Assembly: GCA_963752325.1 (NCBI GenBank)
Contig: CAVVXU010000007.1
Location: 558,001 to 622,000, forward strand
Reading direction: 5' to 3'
Length of the DNA: 64,000 nt
From: CAVTJL01 sp963752325
GTDB taxonomy: Bacteria > Pseudomonadota > Alphaproteobacteria > Geminicoccales > Geminicoccaceae
The notes beneath the pieces are model-generated. The model had not been told where the DNA came from, searched no databases, and saw nothing but the letters and a program-made list of their open reading frames with translations. This document shows positions 39,758-48,295 of this stretch, in pieces (within the stretch, counting starts at the first letter, position 1; every line of letters starts with the position of its first letter). A program made the position numbers and the translations under genes.

Positions 39758-41032
39758 TCAGCCCTCCATGCCGTCAGGGGCAGGCGCAAAGATCTCGATG
39801 GGCTCCTCCAGCCCGCGAACCGGGTGGCGGCCGAGAGCTTGCGGCGACGGCGCCGTGAGCGCCGCCACCTCGCGCGACAGCAGCAGCGGCCTTCCCAGCA
39901 CCTTCGTCAGCCCCTCGATCCGGAAGGCGAGATTGACGGCCGGGCCGATGACCGTGAAGTCGAGGCGGCCGGCAGCACCGACATTGCCGTAGAAAACATC
40001 GCCCAGATGAATGCCCACGCCCGCGAGCGGTGACGGCAGGCTCAGCTGTGGCCAGTCGGGGGCCATGAGGGCGAGGTCGGCCAGCGCCGTCGTCGCGGCC
40101 TTGAGGGCAGAGCGCGCGGCAACCGCCGCATCGTCGCCCACCGGAAAGACCGCCAGCACCCCGTCGCCGATGAACTTGAGGACGTCGCCCCCCTCGACCA
40201 GGATCGGCTGGCAGATCCGCTCGAAGCAGGCGTCCAGCAGCTCGATCATCGTCTCGCCGGGAAGATGATCCGAGAGCCATGTCGAGCTGCGCAGATCCAC
40301 GGCCATGATGACCGCCTTCCGCCGCTCGCCGCGCCCGCGGCGGATGGCACCGGCCAGCACCTTGGGGCCTGCCTCGCGGCCGAGATAGACCTCGAGAAGG
40401 TCGCGCATGATCCGCCGCACCAGCCGCGTCTCGAAGATCGCCGACAGCGGCGGCATGACCTCCTCGAGCATCGTGACTTGCTGGTCCGTGAAGCCGCCCT
40501 GGACGTCCGTGCCCCAGACAACGAAAGGGAAGTGAGCGCTGATGGGGGTCATTGGCAGCACGAGGAGATCCGTCGTGCCGAACTCCGTCAGGCTCCGGAG
40601 AAGCACCTGGTCCCTGCCCTGGCCCGTCTCCAGCCGGAAGCGTCGCGGCACGCCATCCAGGAGGATGGCTCGGAACGGGCTTGCGAGGAAGATCTCGCTC
40701 GTCTCGGCCGCGAGGTCGATCTCGAACTCGTCGATGATCCCCGCCGCCCGCCACCACCGACAGGCCAGCGCCAAAAGCTGCGGATGCAGGGTCGGCGTCG
40801 CAGCATGCACATAGGTCAGCGGCACGCCGCCTTGGACCAACCGCCAGCAGAGGCCGTCCAGGATGTCTCCCACATCCTCGATCGGGTGGGATTGCCGAAG
40901 GAGCCAAGTGGCCGGATCGGTGACGCCCTCACTTGGTGGGCCAGCGCTTGCCCTGAGGCGTCGCCGGCGCACCGGCAGGGGCGGCGGGGGGATCGCCGCC
41001 CTTTTCTCCGAGGCTGGACCGTCGGCGCCCAT
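39758..41032 (-). CDS. Class III adenylate/guanylate cyclase domain protein
   Basis: 424 residues. The C-terminal cyclase domain (about 235-415) has both metal Asps (MAVDLRSSTWLSD and KFIGDGVLAVF), GVGIHLGDVFYGNVG, and the Asn/Arg transition-state pair in VNLAFRIE, so it looks catalytically complete. The N-terminal 230 residues resemble a GAF-like sensor domain (VVWGTDVQGGFTDQQ). No membrane segment is seen, so it should be soluble. It starts six bases after the dehydratase stop and is probably co-transcribed with it. Confidence 0.88.
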   Translation of the reverse strand: MGADGPASEKRAAIPPPPLPVRRRRLRASAGPPSEGVTDPATWLLRQSHPIEDVGDILDGLCWRLVQGGVPLTYVHAATPTLHPQLLALACRWWRAAGIIDEFEIDLAAETSEIFLASPFRAILLDGVPRRFRLETGQGRDQVLLRSLTEFGTTDLLVLPMTPISAHFPFVVWGTDVQGGFTDQQVTMLEEVMPPLSAIFETRLVRRIMRDLLEVYLGREAGPKVLAGAIRRGRGERRKAVIMAVDLRSSTWLSDHLPGETMIELLDACFERICQPILVEGGDVLKFIGDGVLAVFPVGDDAAVAARSALKAATTALADLALMAPDWPQLSLPSPLAGVGIHLGDVFYGNVGAAGRLDFTVIGPAVNLAFRIEGLTKVLGRPLLLSREVAALTAPSPQALGRHPVRGLEEPIEIFAPAPDGMEG

Positions 41033-41038
41033 CCGCCC

Positions 41039-42766
41039 CTAATGGATCTCAGGCTCGGGCAGCGGCTCGGTGCCGGTCAGGAAGTCGAAGTCGCAGCCCT
41101 CGTGCGCCTGGGCGATGTGCGCGGCGAACATGCGCCCGTAGCCGCGGGCCGGGGCGGGCTTGGGCTTCCAGGCGGCTCGACGGCGATCGAGCTCGTCGGC
41201 AGGCACCGCCAGATCGAGCCGACGCGCGTCGACATCGACCTCGATGATGTCGCCCGTCCGGACGAGGGCCAAAGGACCGCCCACCGCCGCCTCGGGCGAG
41301 ACGTGAAGAATGCAGGCCCCATAGGAGGTGCCGGACATCCGCGCATCCGACAGCCTCAGCATGTCCCGGACACCCTCCTTGAGGAGCTTCTTGGGGATCG
41401 GCAGCATGCCCCATTCGGGCATCCCGGGCCCGCCCACCGGCCCGGCGTTCTTGAGCACGAGGATGTGGTCGGCCGTCACCTCGAGGTCGTCGCTGTCGAT
41501 CCGCGCGGCCATGTCGTTGTAGTCCTCGAAGACCACCGCCGGCCCGCGATGCTTGAGAAGGCGCGGCTCGGCGGCCGAGGGCTTGATGACACAGCCGTCG
41601 GGGGCGAGGTTGCCCTTGAGGATGGCGCAGGCCTCCTTGGCGACCGGGTCGTTCAGGCCCTTGATCACGTCGTCGTTGTAGACCTTGGCGCCTTCGATGT
41701 TCTGGCCGATCGTGCGGCCGCTCACCGTCAGGCAGTCGAGGTCGAGCAGCTCGCGCAGCTGGCCCTGCAGCGCCAGGATGCCGCCCGCATAATAAAAGTC
41801 CTCCATCAGGTACTTGCCCGAGGGACGGACGTTGGCCAGCACCGGCACCTCGCGCGCCAGCTCGTCGAACCGCTCGAGATCGAGCGGGATGCCGCCGCGC
41901 CGCGCCATCGCCACCACGTGGATCATGGCGTTGGTCGACCCGCCCATGGCGAGATGCACGCGAATAGCGTTGTCCACGGCGCCTGCGGTCAGCACCTGAT
42001 CGGGTGTCAGGTCCTCCCACACCATCTCGACCGCCCGCCGGCCGGTCATGGTCGCGAGCCGGGGATGGTTGGCGTCGGGCGCCGGAATGGCCGAGCCGCC
42101 CGGGAGGACAAAGCCCATCGTCTCGGCGATGGCCGTCATGGTGGAGGCCGTGCCCATCGTCATGCAGTGGCCGAAGCTGCGGGCGATGCCCTCCTCGACC
42201 TCCTGCCATTCGCGCTCGTTGATGTTGCCGGCGCGAAGCTCCGCCCAGTACTTCCAGGAGTTGGAGCCCGAGCCCAGCGGCACGCCGTGCCAGTTGCCGC
42301 GCAGCATCGGCCCCGCCGGGAAGAAGATCGCGGGCACGCCGGCCGAGAGCGCCCCCATGATCAGGCCGGGCGTGGTCTTGTCGCAGCCGCCCATCAGCAC
42401 GACGCCGTCGATCGGGTGGCTGCGGATCAGCTCCTCCGCCTCCATGGCGAGGAAGTTGCGGTAGAGCATGGTCGTCGGCTTGACGAAGGGCTCGGAGAGC
42501 GAGATCGCCGGCAGCTCGAGGGGAAAGCCGCCCGCCTGCCAGATGCCGCGCTTCACCTCCTCCGCACGCGTGCGGAAATGGGCGTGGCACGGGTTGATGT
42601 CGGACCAGGTGTTGACGATCCCGATGACCGGCTTGCCCGCCCAGTCCTCGCGACCGAAGCCGATCTGCATGAGCCGCGAGCGATGGCCGAAAGCACGAAG
42701 GTCCTGAACCCCGAGCCAGCGGTGCGAGCGAAGCTCCTCGGGCTTCTTTCGTTTGGTGGTGCTCAT
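41039..42766 (-). CDS. IlvD/Edd-family dehydratase, sugar-acid (arabinonate/pentonate) type
   Basis: Intact 575-residue Fe-S dehydratase. Cluster Cys motifs NPCHAHF, GGCDKTTPG and FGHCMTMGTAST are present. The sequence is closer to L-arabinonate/pentonate dehydratases than to IlvD (start LRSHRWLGVQDLRAFGHRSR; GVQD rather than the IlvD N-terminus). Converts an aldonate to a 2-keto-3-deoxy acid. It is divergent from an SMP-30 lactonase gene that would supply aldonate, and a ketoglutaric-semialdehyde-type dehydrogenase is nearby, so a Weimberg-like role is likely. Confidence 0.9.
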   Translation of the reverse strand: MSTTKRKKPEELRSHRWLGVQDLRAFGHRSRLMQIGFGREDWAGKPVIGIVNTWSDINPCHAHFRTRAEEVKRGIWQAGGFPLELPAISLSEPFVKPTTMLYRNFLAMEAEELIRSHPIDGVVLMGGCDKTTPGLIMGALSAGVPAIFFPAGPMLRGNWHGVPLGSGSNSWKYWAELRAGNINEREWQEVEEGIARSFGHCMTMGTASTMTAIAETMGFVLPGGSAIPAPDANHPRLATMTGRRAVEMVWEDLTPDQVLTAGAVDNAIRVHLAMGGSTNAMIHVVAMARRGGIPLDLERFDELAREVPVLANVRPSGKYLMEDFYYAGGILALQGQLRELLDLDCLTVSGRTIGQNIEGAKVYNDDVIKGLNDPVAKEACAILKGNLAPDGCVIKPSAAEPRLLKHRGPAVVFEDYNDMAARIDSDDLEVTADHILVLKNAGPVGGPGMPEWGMLPIPKKLLKEGVRDMLRLSDARMSGTSYGACILHVSPEAAVGGPLALVRTGDIIEVDVDARRLDLAVPADELDRRRAAWKPKPAPARGYGRMFAAHIAQAHEGCDFDFLTGTEPLPEPEIH

Positions 42767-42975
42767 GGCCTCCCTCTCCGCCTGCCAACGTCGCCGCGCG
42801 CGGGGACGCTAGGAGCGGCACCCCCGAGCGTCAAGCAAGGGCACCGGCGACGAGCCCTTCTCCGCCGCGGGAGCTGCGGCCCTTGCCGGTGCTACCGCCG
42901 CCCGGCTAAAGCATCGGCGCCGCCGGCGAGCCTGTCGTGCAGCCGGTCCGTCACACAGCCAGGGAGGCACCAGCG

Positions 42976-43927
42976 GTGACCCACGTCACGCCCGAGAATT
43001 CTCATTGCCAACCCCTACGAGGTCCTAGAGCCCGAGTTCGGCCATCTGATCAGCGGCAATGCGCGCCTCGTGCGCCTGTGGACGGGCGCCGCCTGGGCGG
43101 AGGGCCCGGTCTACTTCCGCGACGGCGACTTTCTCCTCTTCAGCGATATCCCCAACAACCGGATCATGCGCTTCGTCCCGCATGTCACTGGGCTGGGCGG
43201 CACGGTCTCGGTCTACCGCCAGCCCTGCAACAACACCAACGGCCACACGCGCGACATGAAGGGCCGGCTCGTCTCCTGCGAGCATGGCGGCCGACGCGTC
43301 AGCCGCACCGAGCTCGACGGCACGGTCACGGTCATCGCCGACAAGTACAAGGGCAAGCGCCTCAACTCGCCCAACGACGTCGTCGTCAAGTCGGACGGCA
43401 CGATCTGGTTCACCGATCCGCCCTACGGCATCCTCACCGACCTCGAGGGCTGGCAGGGCGAGCTCGAGTATGGCGGCTGCCACGTCTTCTGCTTCGATCC
43501 GAAGAAGGACGAGCTCAAGGTCGTGGCCGACGATTTCGTCAAGCCCAACGGCATCGCCTTCAGCCCCGACGAGAAGACCCTCTACATCGCCGACACCGGC
43601 GCCAGCCACGACCCCGACGGGCCGCGCCACATCCGCGCCTTCGACGTCACCGACGACGGCAAGCTCAAGAAGAGCCGCGTCTTCGCCACCTGCGACATCG
43701 GCCTCTTCGACGGCTTCCGCTGCGACACCAAGGGCCGCGTCTGGTCCAGCGCCGGCGACGGCGTGCACTGCTACGCGCCCGACGGCACGCTCCTGGGCAA
43801 GATCCTCGTTCCCGAGGTCGTGGCCAATGTCTGCTTCGGTGGCGTGAAGAAGAACCGGCTCTACATCTGCGGCACGACCAGCCTCTACGCCATCCTGACC
43901 CACGTCAACGGCGCCCAGGTGCCCTAG
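42976..43927 (+). CDS. SMP-30/gluconolactonase family protein (frame-disrupted at start)
   Basis: About 316 residues. GTG at 42976 follows an AGGGAGG ribosome site; a +1 break at a doubled T (42999-43000) separates MTHVTPEN from LIANPYEVLEPEFGHL. The beta-propeller then reads AEGPVYFRDGDFLLFSD (metal Glu), LNSPNDVVVKSDGTIWFTDPPYG and KPNGIAFSPDEKTLYIADT, all SMP-30 hallmarks. It opens a sugar lactone to an aldonate, fitting the divergent dehydratase. The last 60 bases recur, decayed, at 45545-45607. Confidence 0.9.
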
Positions 43928-43936
43928 CGGGTACCG

Positions 43937-44344
43937 TCAGCTTCCCGACGCCACCCTGGCGCCATCGGTTGTCGAGGTCTCGGCAGGGCGCCAGGTGCCG
44001 TCGGGCGAGCGGCAAGCAACGAGCTGGTAGCGGTCGGCCGAGCCCTTGATCGAGATCGATTCCTCGAGCTCGCGGCAATAGAGGCCGCCCGCCGTCTTGA
44101 AGGTGCGAAGCGGCATGACGGTCCCCACCACGTACCGGTCGGGATCGGACCAGGAGGTCATCGTGCCGCTGACGAGCGTCTCCAGCGCCCGCTGCATGGC
44201 CTGATCGGCCGTCGCCGCATCGGCCGCGGTCAGCTCGCTGGAGAGTGGCGCGGGCTTCGGCGCTGTCGAGCCTGCGCAGCCCGCCAGAGCGAGCCCCGGT
44301 ATCGCCGCCAGCAGGATCTGCTTCAGCTTCCGACGGCGGACCAT
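43937..44344 (-). CDS. 17-kDa surface-antigen-type lipoprotein, copy A
   Basis: 135 residues; lipobox LALAGC after a basic start, then the pattern AMQRALETLVSGTMTSWSDPD and GLYCRELEESISIKG with ACRSPDGTW, which is that of RT0821/17-kDa surface antigen domains. It is probably an outer-membrane lipoprotein facing the periplasm. It overlaps the Gly-rich gene upstream by one base (TAATG) and its stop lies nine bases from the convergent SMP-30 stop. A close copy exists at 47172-47582, with 66 identical bases in a row. Confidence 0.82.
   Translation of the reverse strand: MVRRRKLKQILLAAIPGLALAGCAGSTAPKPAPLSSELTAADAATADQAMQRALETLVSGTMTSWSDPDRYVVGTVMPLRTFKTAGGLYCRELEESISIKGSADRYQLVACRSPDGTWRPAETSTTDGARVASGS
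44096..44161. repeat. 66-bp perfect direct repeat, copy 1 (partner 47331-47396)
   Basis: This stretch inside lipoprotein A is identical base for base to 47331-47396 inside lipoprotein B; the flanks differ by scattered changes. It shows that the two lipoprotein genes are a recent duplication on the same strand about 3.2 kb apart. Confidence 0.9.
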
Positions 44345-45129
44345 TACGGTGCCCCTCGCCAACCCTCGGCGATCAGCGCCCTCTCCTGCTGATGCGTCAG
44401 GTCCGGCCCCGCCTGCGTCGCGTCGATCCCAGGCGGCTCGGCCTTGGTTTGCACGCCGAACAGCAGGTTCAGCCTCGCCCACTCCGACCTGTCACCGTGC
44501 GTCCCCTCGTCGGGCGTGGCGGACCGCGCCGCGGCGGTATCGCCTCCATTCGATGGCGTGCCGGGTCCCGATCCCGGGCCATCCGGCGGCGTGCCGCCGA
44601 CGTCCTCACCCGGGCCCGTGCCGCCTCCGGTATCGGTGCCGGTGGGCCCTGGGCCACCCGTACCTCCGCCAACCGTGCCGGTAGGTCCGGGGCCGCCTGT
44701 GTTGGTGTCGCCCGTGCCGCCCGCGGTGCGACCGCCCGGGCCGTCCGGCCCGCCGCCGCCGAGACCACCGATACCCACGCCGACGCCGACGCCGCTTGTT
44801 CCGAAGCCCCCGTGAGTTCCGGAGCCACCACCGGTCCCAAAGCCGCCGGTCGAGGGGTCAGAGCTCTTGCCCGGACCACCGCCGAATGAGCCAGTGTCCG
44901 TTCCGAAGCCCCCCTGACCGCCCGGCCCGCCGGCAACACCATGCCCGCTCGGGCCGCCGGACGGCCCGTTGCCGTGGCCCGCGCTGCCACCATTGCCGCT
45001 GCCGCGGGCTTCGGCGATGGCAATGCCCAGCGGCGGGCCGCCGCTGAAGAGCGACAGCGCCCCGAGCATGACGACGAGCGCGGCGCCGCCCAGCCCGACG
45101 GTACGGCTCAACGGCAAAGGTCGTGTCAC
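44344..45129 (-). CDS. Gly-rich secreted protein with conserved C-terminal tail, copy A
   Basis: About 261 residues. After a signal segment (VGLGGAALVVMLGALSLF, cleavage near AEA-RGS) the central 150 residues are low-complexity Gly/Pro/Thr (GGFGTDTGSFGGGPG and alike). The last 30 residues become ordinary, GIDATQAGPDLTHQQERALI then AEGWRGAP, and closely match those of copy B. GTG at 45129 follows GGGGAGGGG; an ATG at 45156 is possible. It overlaps the 17-kDa lipoprotein by one base, so the pair is made together. Unknown family. Confidence 0.65.
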   Translation of the reverse strand: MTRPLPLSRTVGLGGAALVVMLGALSLFSGGPPLGIAIAEARGSGNGGSAGHGNGPSGGPSGHGVAGGPGGQGGFGTDTGSFGGGPGKSSDPSTGGFGTGGGSGTHGGFGTSGVGVGVGIGGLGGGGPDGPGGRTAGGTGDTNTGGPGPTGTVGGGTGGPGPTGTDTGGGTGPGEDVGGTPPDGPGSGPGTPSNGGDTAAARSATPDEGTHGDRSEWARLNLLFGVQTKAEPPGIDATQAGPDLTHQQERALIAEGWRGAP

Positions 45130-45440
45130 GCTCCCCTCCCCACGGCATCCAAGCACGACGCGCGCCCCACCTTGAGCGCCGGCGGGTCGAACGAAGCTGA
45201 ATTGTCAGGGTACCATGACTGCTGCGACGCAGCCATTCTCCGAAAGATTCCAACCATAGACTACAACCATTGATCAGGACATCGCTGGCGACCAATGGGC
45301 TATGCTTTCCGTCAGTGGCGGCCAATGCCGTGGGCTCTGGGGCCGCGGGACATCGAGGTCGGCATCGGCGGGACGGAAATCGGTGGGGTCGGTCTTCCAG
45401 GCTGGAGCCGGAGACCGCGGTCGATGAACGGCGCAACGGT
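45130..45440. other. Gene-free stretch upstream of Gly-rich gene A
   Basis: About 310 bases with no credible coding frame. It should hold the promoter of the Gly-rich/lipoprotein A pair on the minus strand. The part from about 45330 may be more diverged SMP-30 remnant, but similarity is too weak to claim. Confidence 0.45.
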
Positions 45441-45604
45441 GTGCACTGCTCCGCGTCCGACGGCCGCCTGTTGGGTAGGATCCTCGCTCCCTACGTCGTG
45501 GTCGTGAGCGCTTCGCCGACGCGGAGATGAGCGGTCTGCGTCCATGCGGCACGACGAGCCTCCATGCCATCCTGACCCACGTCAACGGCGCGCAGGTGCC
45601 CTAG
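45441..45604 (+). pseudogene. Decayed 3' end of an SMP-30/gluconolactonase gene
   Basis: Reads VHCSASDGRLLGRILAP where the intact gene has VHCYAPDGTLLGKILVP, then loses frame (in-frame TGA at 45528-45530), and ends with a stretch differing from 43865-43930 at about four of 63 bases, including the final AQVP and TAG. It has no start and no middle part. It marks the left edge of the duplicated block that also contains lipoprotein/Gly-rich copy B. Confidence 0.82.
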
Positions 45605-45658
45605 CGGCGTGCGGCCGGTGCCGGTGCGCGCGCACAGGCACGGCCTGAGAAAGCGCTG

Positions 45659-47022
45659 CTAGCCCGCCGGATGGTGGACCGCATCCGGATGATCGACGAG
45701 ATCGGCGAGGCTCGGGCCGGAGGCTTCCTCGAATGCCGACGGCCCGCCGCCACCGTGGGCGCCCTTGCCGAAAACGAACTCGCCCGCACCGAGGTCGCTC
45801 AGCCCGATCCCGGCCAGGGTCAGGACATCGGCGCCTGAGGGTCCGCCGGCGGCCGCTCCGAGGTCGATCACCACATCGGCGCCGACCTGGCTCGCGTGAG
45901 CGTCGACCTGGTCGAAGCCGCCGATTCCCTTGAAGTGCGACAGGTCGATCAGGTCCTTGTCGGTCTCGAAATCGAAGATCGTGTCGAGGTCGCTGCCCTT
46001 GGCGAAGACGAAGCGATCCGCACCGCGCGTGACGTTGGTGAGGTCGCTGTCCACGGGGCTGCAGTCACCGTAGAGCTTGTCATCGCCGGTGCCGCCGACG
46101 AGGATATCACTGCCGCACACCGCATTGCCTGATATGGCAGCTCCGTCGCCAAAGAGCGTGTCGTCGCCCGAGCCGCCCTCAAGCCGGTCGTTCCCAGCCC
46201 GCGCGTTGTCCTTGATGTAGAAGTCTTCGCCATAGAGGGAGTCGCCGTCGGCACCGCCGTAAAGCCGGTCGTCGCCGCCTTGGCTGTTATCGAACAACCA
46301 GAGCATCGCCAAACAGCCTGTCAGCTCCGGTGCCCCCTAGAAGCACATCGTTCCCGCCGCGCGCCTCGTCATGAAGCTGGTATCCGGCGTCGCCTTGAAT
46401 CTGGTCGTCGCCGGCGCCGCCGTTCAGATAGTCGTTCCCTCCCTGCGCCTGCTCCGTCATGAACGACCCGAGCCCGGTGTCCCCGCTCAGAAAGTCGTTT
46501 CCATCCCCACCGTAGATATGATCGTTGCCGCCCTGGGCGTGTCCGGACATGTCGAGATACAAGTCGCCGTACAAACGATCGACGCCGGCACCACCATTGA
46601 GGTAGTCGTTGCCGCCGTGCGCATTGCCGCTCATGGTGATCGCCGGCATCGCCGATTAGATAATCGTCGCCGGTTCCGCCCCAGATCTGGTCTTTGCCGC
46701 CTCGTGCGTTCTCGGACATGCTACCGTCCGAGTCGCCGATCAGATACTGGTCGTCCCCGGCGCCCCCGACGATGACGTCGTTCCCGCCCACTGCAGTGCT
46801 CGCCATCTGCCCGGCATCACCGACGATGTTGTCGTTGCCATCGGCACCCACCAGCACGTCGTTCCCGCCATGCCCCGAAGACAGAACGCCGCCGATCTCC
46901 GGCAGGCCCTCGAAATTGCCCGTGGTGTAGGGATCGCCGAAGATGTTGTCGGTGTCGGCGGTGCCGACGATGACGTTGTTCGTCCCGAGATAGGGGGCGA
47001 CACCGCCTATCAGGTTCGCCAT
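45659..47022 (-). CDS. RTX-type calcium-binding repeat protein (frame-disrupted)
   Basis: About 454 residues in joined frames. From residue 15 on it is a run of RTX nonapeptides in a longer unit: GGND-x-L-x-GG-x-G-D-D-x-L-x-GD then 12-16 mixed residues, about ten times (e.g. GGNDYLNGGAGVDRLYGD, GGNDHIYGGDGNDFLSGD). The C-terminal 130 residues (DRFVFAKGSDLDTIFDFETD then KDLIDLSHF) are the usual cap. Two +1 breaks, near 46645 and 46310. No signal peptide; RTX proteins normally leave by a type I system using a C-terminal signal. No type I transporter is in the window. Confidence 0.85.
45980..46960 (-). repeat. Tandem ~105-bp coding repeats (RTX units)
   Basis: About ten units of 34-37 codons within the RTX-type gene, each holding GGND...GDDxLxGD followed by a variable linker. 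They vary enough at DNA level that this is protein-level repetition rather than a recent tandem expansion. Confidence 0.75.
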
Positions 47023-47171
47023 GGATGTTCCTCCGCGCCAGGTGGTTCCACACCACCTTCGCGCGGAGGCTAGCCAGGGACCGGGCGCGGACGCGCTATC
47101 CGTTCATACAAGCCGGTCGGGATTATCTTGCACCCTGTGCGTTGGTCGGCGCCCCTGTACCTGCCGCCCGG

Positions 47172-47582
47172 TCAGCTTCCCGATGCCACGCTGGCGCCGT
47201 TCTCGGTCGGGGTCTCGGCCAGGCGCCAAGTGCCATCCGGCGAGCGGCAACCGACGAGCTGGTAGCGATCGACGGCACCCCTGATCGACAGCGTCTCCTC
47301 GAGCTCGCGGCAGTAGAGGCCGCTCGTCGCCTTGAAGGTGCGAAGCGGCATGACGGTCCCCACCACGTACCGGTCGGGATCGGACCAGGAGGTCATGTTG
47401 CCGCTGACGAGCGTCTCTAGCGCCCGCTGCATGGCCTCGTCGGCGGTCGCGGCATCTGCCGAGGTGAGCGTGCCGGACAAGGGCTCGGGTGCCGGCGGTG
47501 CCGTCGTGCCCGCGCAAGCCGCGAGAGCGAGCCCCGGCATCGCCGACAGGAGGAGGCGCGCCAGCCGCGCGGCGCCGGCCAT
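47172..47582 (-). CDS. 17-kDa surface-antigen-type lipoprotein, copy B
   Basis: 136 residues, same plan as copy A: lipobox LALAAC, AMQRALETLVSGNMTSWSDP, GLYCRELEETLSIRG, GCRSPDGTWRLAE. ATG at 47582 overlaps the TGA of the Gly-rich gene upstream by one base (TGATG). It differs from copy A mainly in the signal region and near the C-terminus (TPTENGASVASGS here against TSTTDGARVASGS). Likely an outer-membrane lipoprotein. Confidence 0.82.
   Translation of the reverse strand: MAGAARLARLLLSAMPGLALAACAGTTAPPAPEPLSGTLTSADAATADEAMQRALETLVSGNMTSWSDPDRYVVGTVMPLRTFKATSGLYCRELEETLSIRGAVDRYQLVGCRSPDGTWRLAETPTENGASVASGS
47331..47396. repeat. 66-bp perfect direct repeat, copy 2 (partner 44096-44161)
   Basis: Identical to the stretch in lipoprotein A; see that entry. 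Same orientation. Confidence 0.9.
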
Positions 47583-48110
47583 CACGGCGTCCCCCGCCAG
47601 CCCTTGGCGATGAGCGCCCTCTCCTGCCGATGCGTCAGGTCCGGCCCGGCCGGCGTCGCGTCGATCCCCGGCGGCAGGGCCCCGGGCTGCTCGCCGAGCA
47701 GCTCGAACAGCCTCAGCCGGTCGGCCGCGTCCCCGTGGTCGTCCGCCGCAGGGGCGGCGGCGGTGGCAAGCGAGGACTCGGGCAGATCGGCCGGCGCCGT
47801 CGGCGTGCCGCGGGCAGACCCGTCGGGCCCGCCGCTTCCGCCGCGCCCCTCGGTCCCTCGCCCGCCGCCCCGGTCGCTCCAGCCGCCGAAGCCCCCCCGA
47901 TCGCCGCGCCCACCGCCGGGGCCATCCGATCGCCCATGGTCGTTCCCATTGCCCCCGCCGTGGCCGTTCCCCGCCGCCGCCGCGGGCCTCCGCAACGGTG
48001 ATGCCCGGCAGGCCCCCTTCGCCGACGGACAGGAGCGATGTCGCCAGCATGACAGCCACGGCGGCGCAACCGAGCAACGCCGTCCGGCGCGAAAGCACTG
48101 ATCCTCTCAC
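47582..48110 (-). CDS. Gly-rich secreted protein with conserved C-terminal tail, copy B (frame-disrupted)
   Basis: About 176 residues in joined frames. GTG at 48110 follows GGGAGG. The signal segment is TALLGCAAVAVMLATSLL; then a +1 break near 47975 in a CGG-rich run leads to a Gly/Asp/Arg-rich middle (GNGHGGGNGNDHG) shorter than copy A's, then an ordinary part (PESSLATAAAPAAD) and the shared tail GIDATPAGPDLTHRQERALI. The middle is free to vary in length and composition between copies, while signal and tail are kept. Confidence 0.62.
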
Positions 48111-48295
48111 CGTCGCCCTCCCTGGCGCGTGTGGCCATGATACCAGCCGGACACCGAGCGACCGTCCACACCAGAACGTTGCAGATCCTACCGAAGGACT
48201 CGCCTTTGCTGACGGGGAGCGCTCCCAGGCCCTTGACATCGGGTGCTGCCCGGAGGAACCCCTCGGGCGCGACAAGGGCGGCCGGGAGCCTCGCG

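Noticed and set aside
40265..42979. A 904-codon plus-strand frame opposite the cyclase and dehydratase genes
   Set aside because: Shadow frame with repetitive Arg/His/Gly/Asp composition and no recognisable domain, antisense to two well-defined genes.
45980..46960. Regularly spaced repeats resembling a CRISPR array
   Set aside because: The period is about 105 bases, the repeats diverge, and they translate as RTX calcium-binding units; there are no cas genes.
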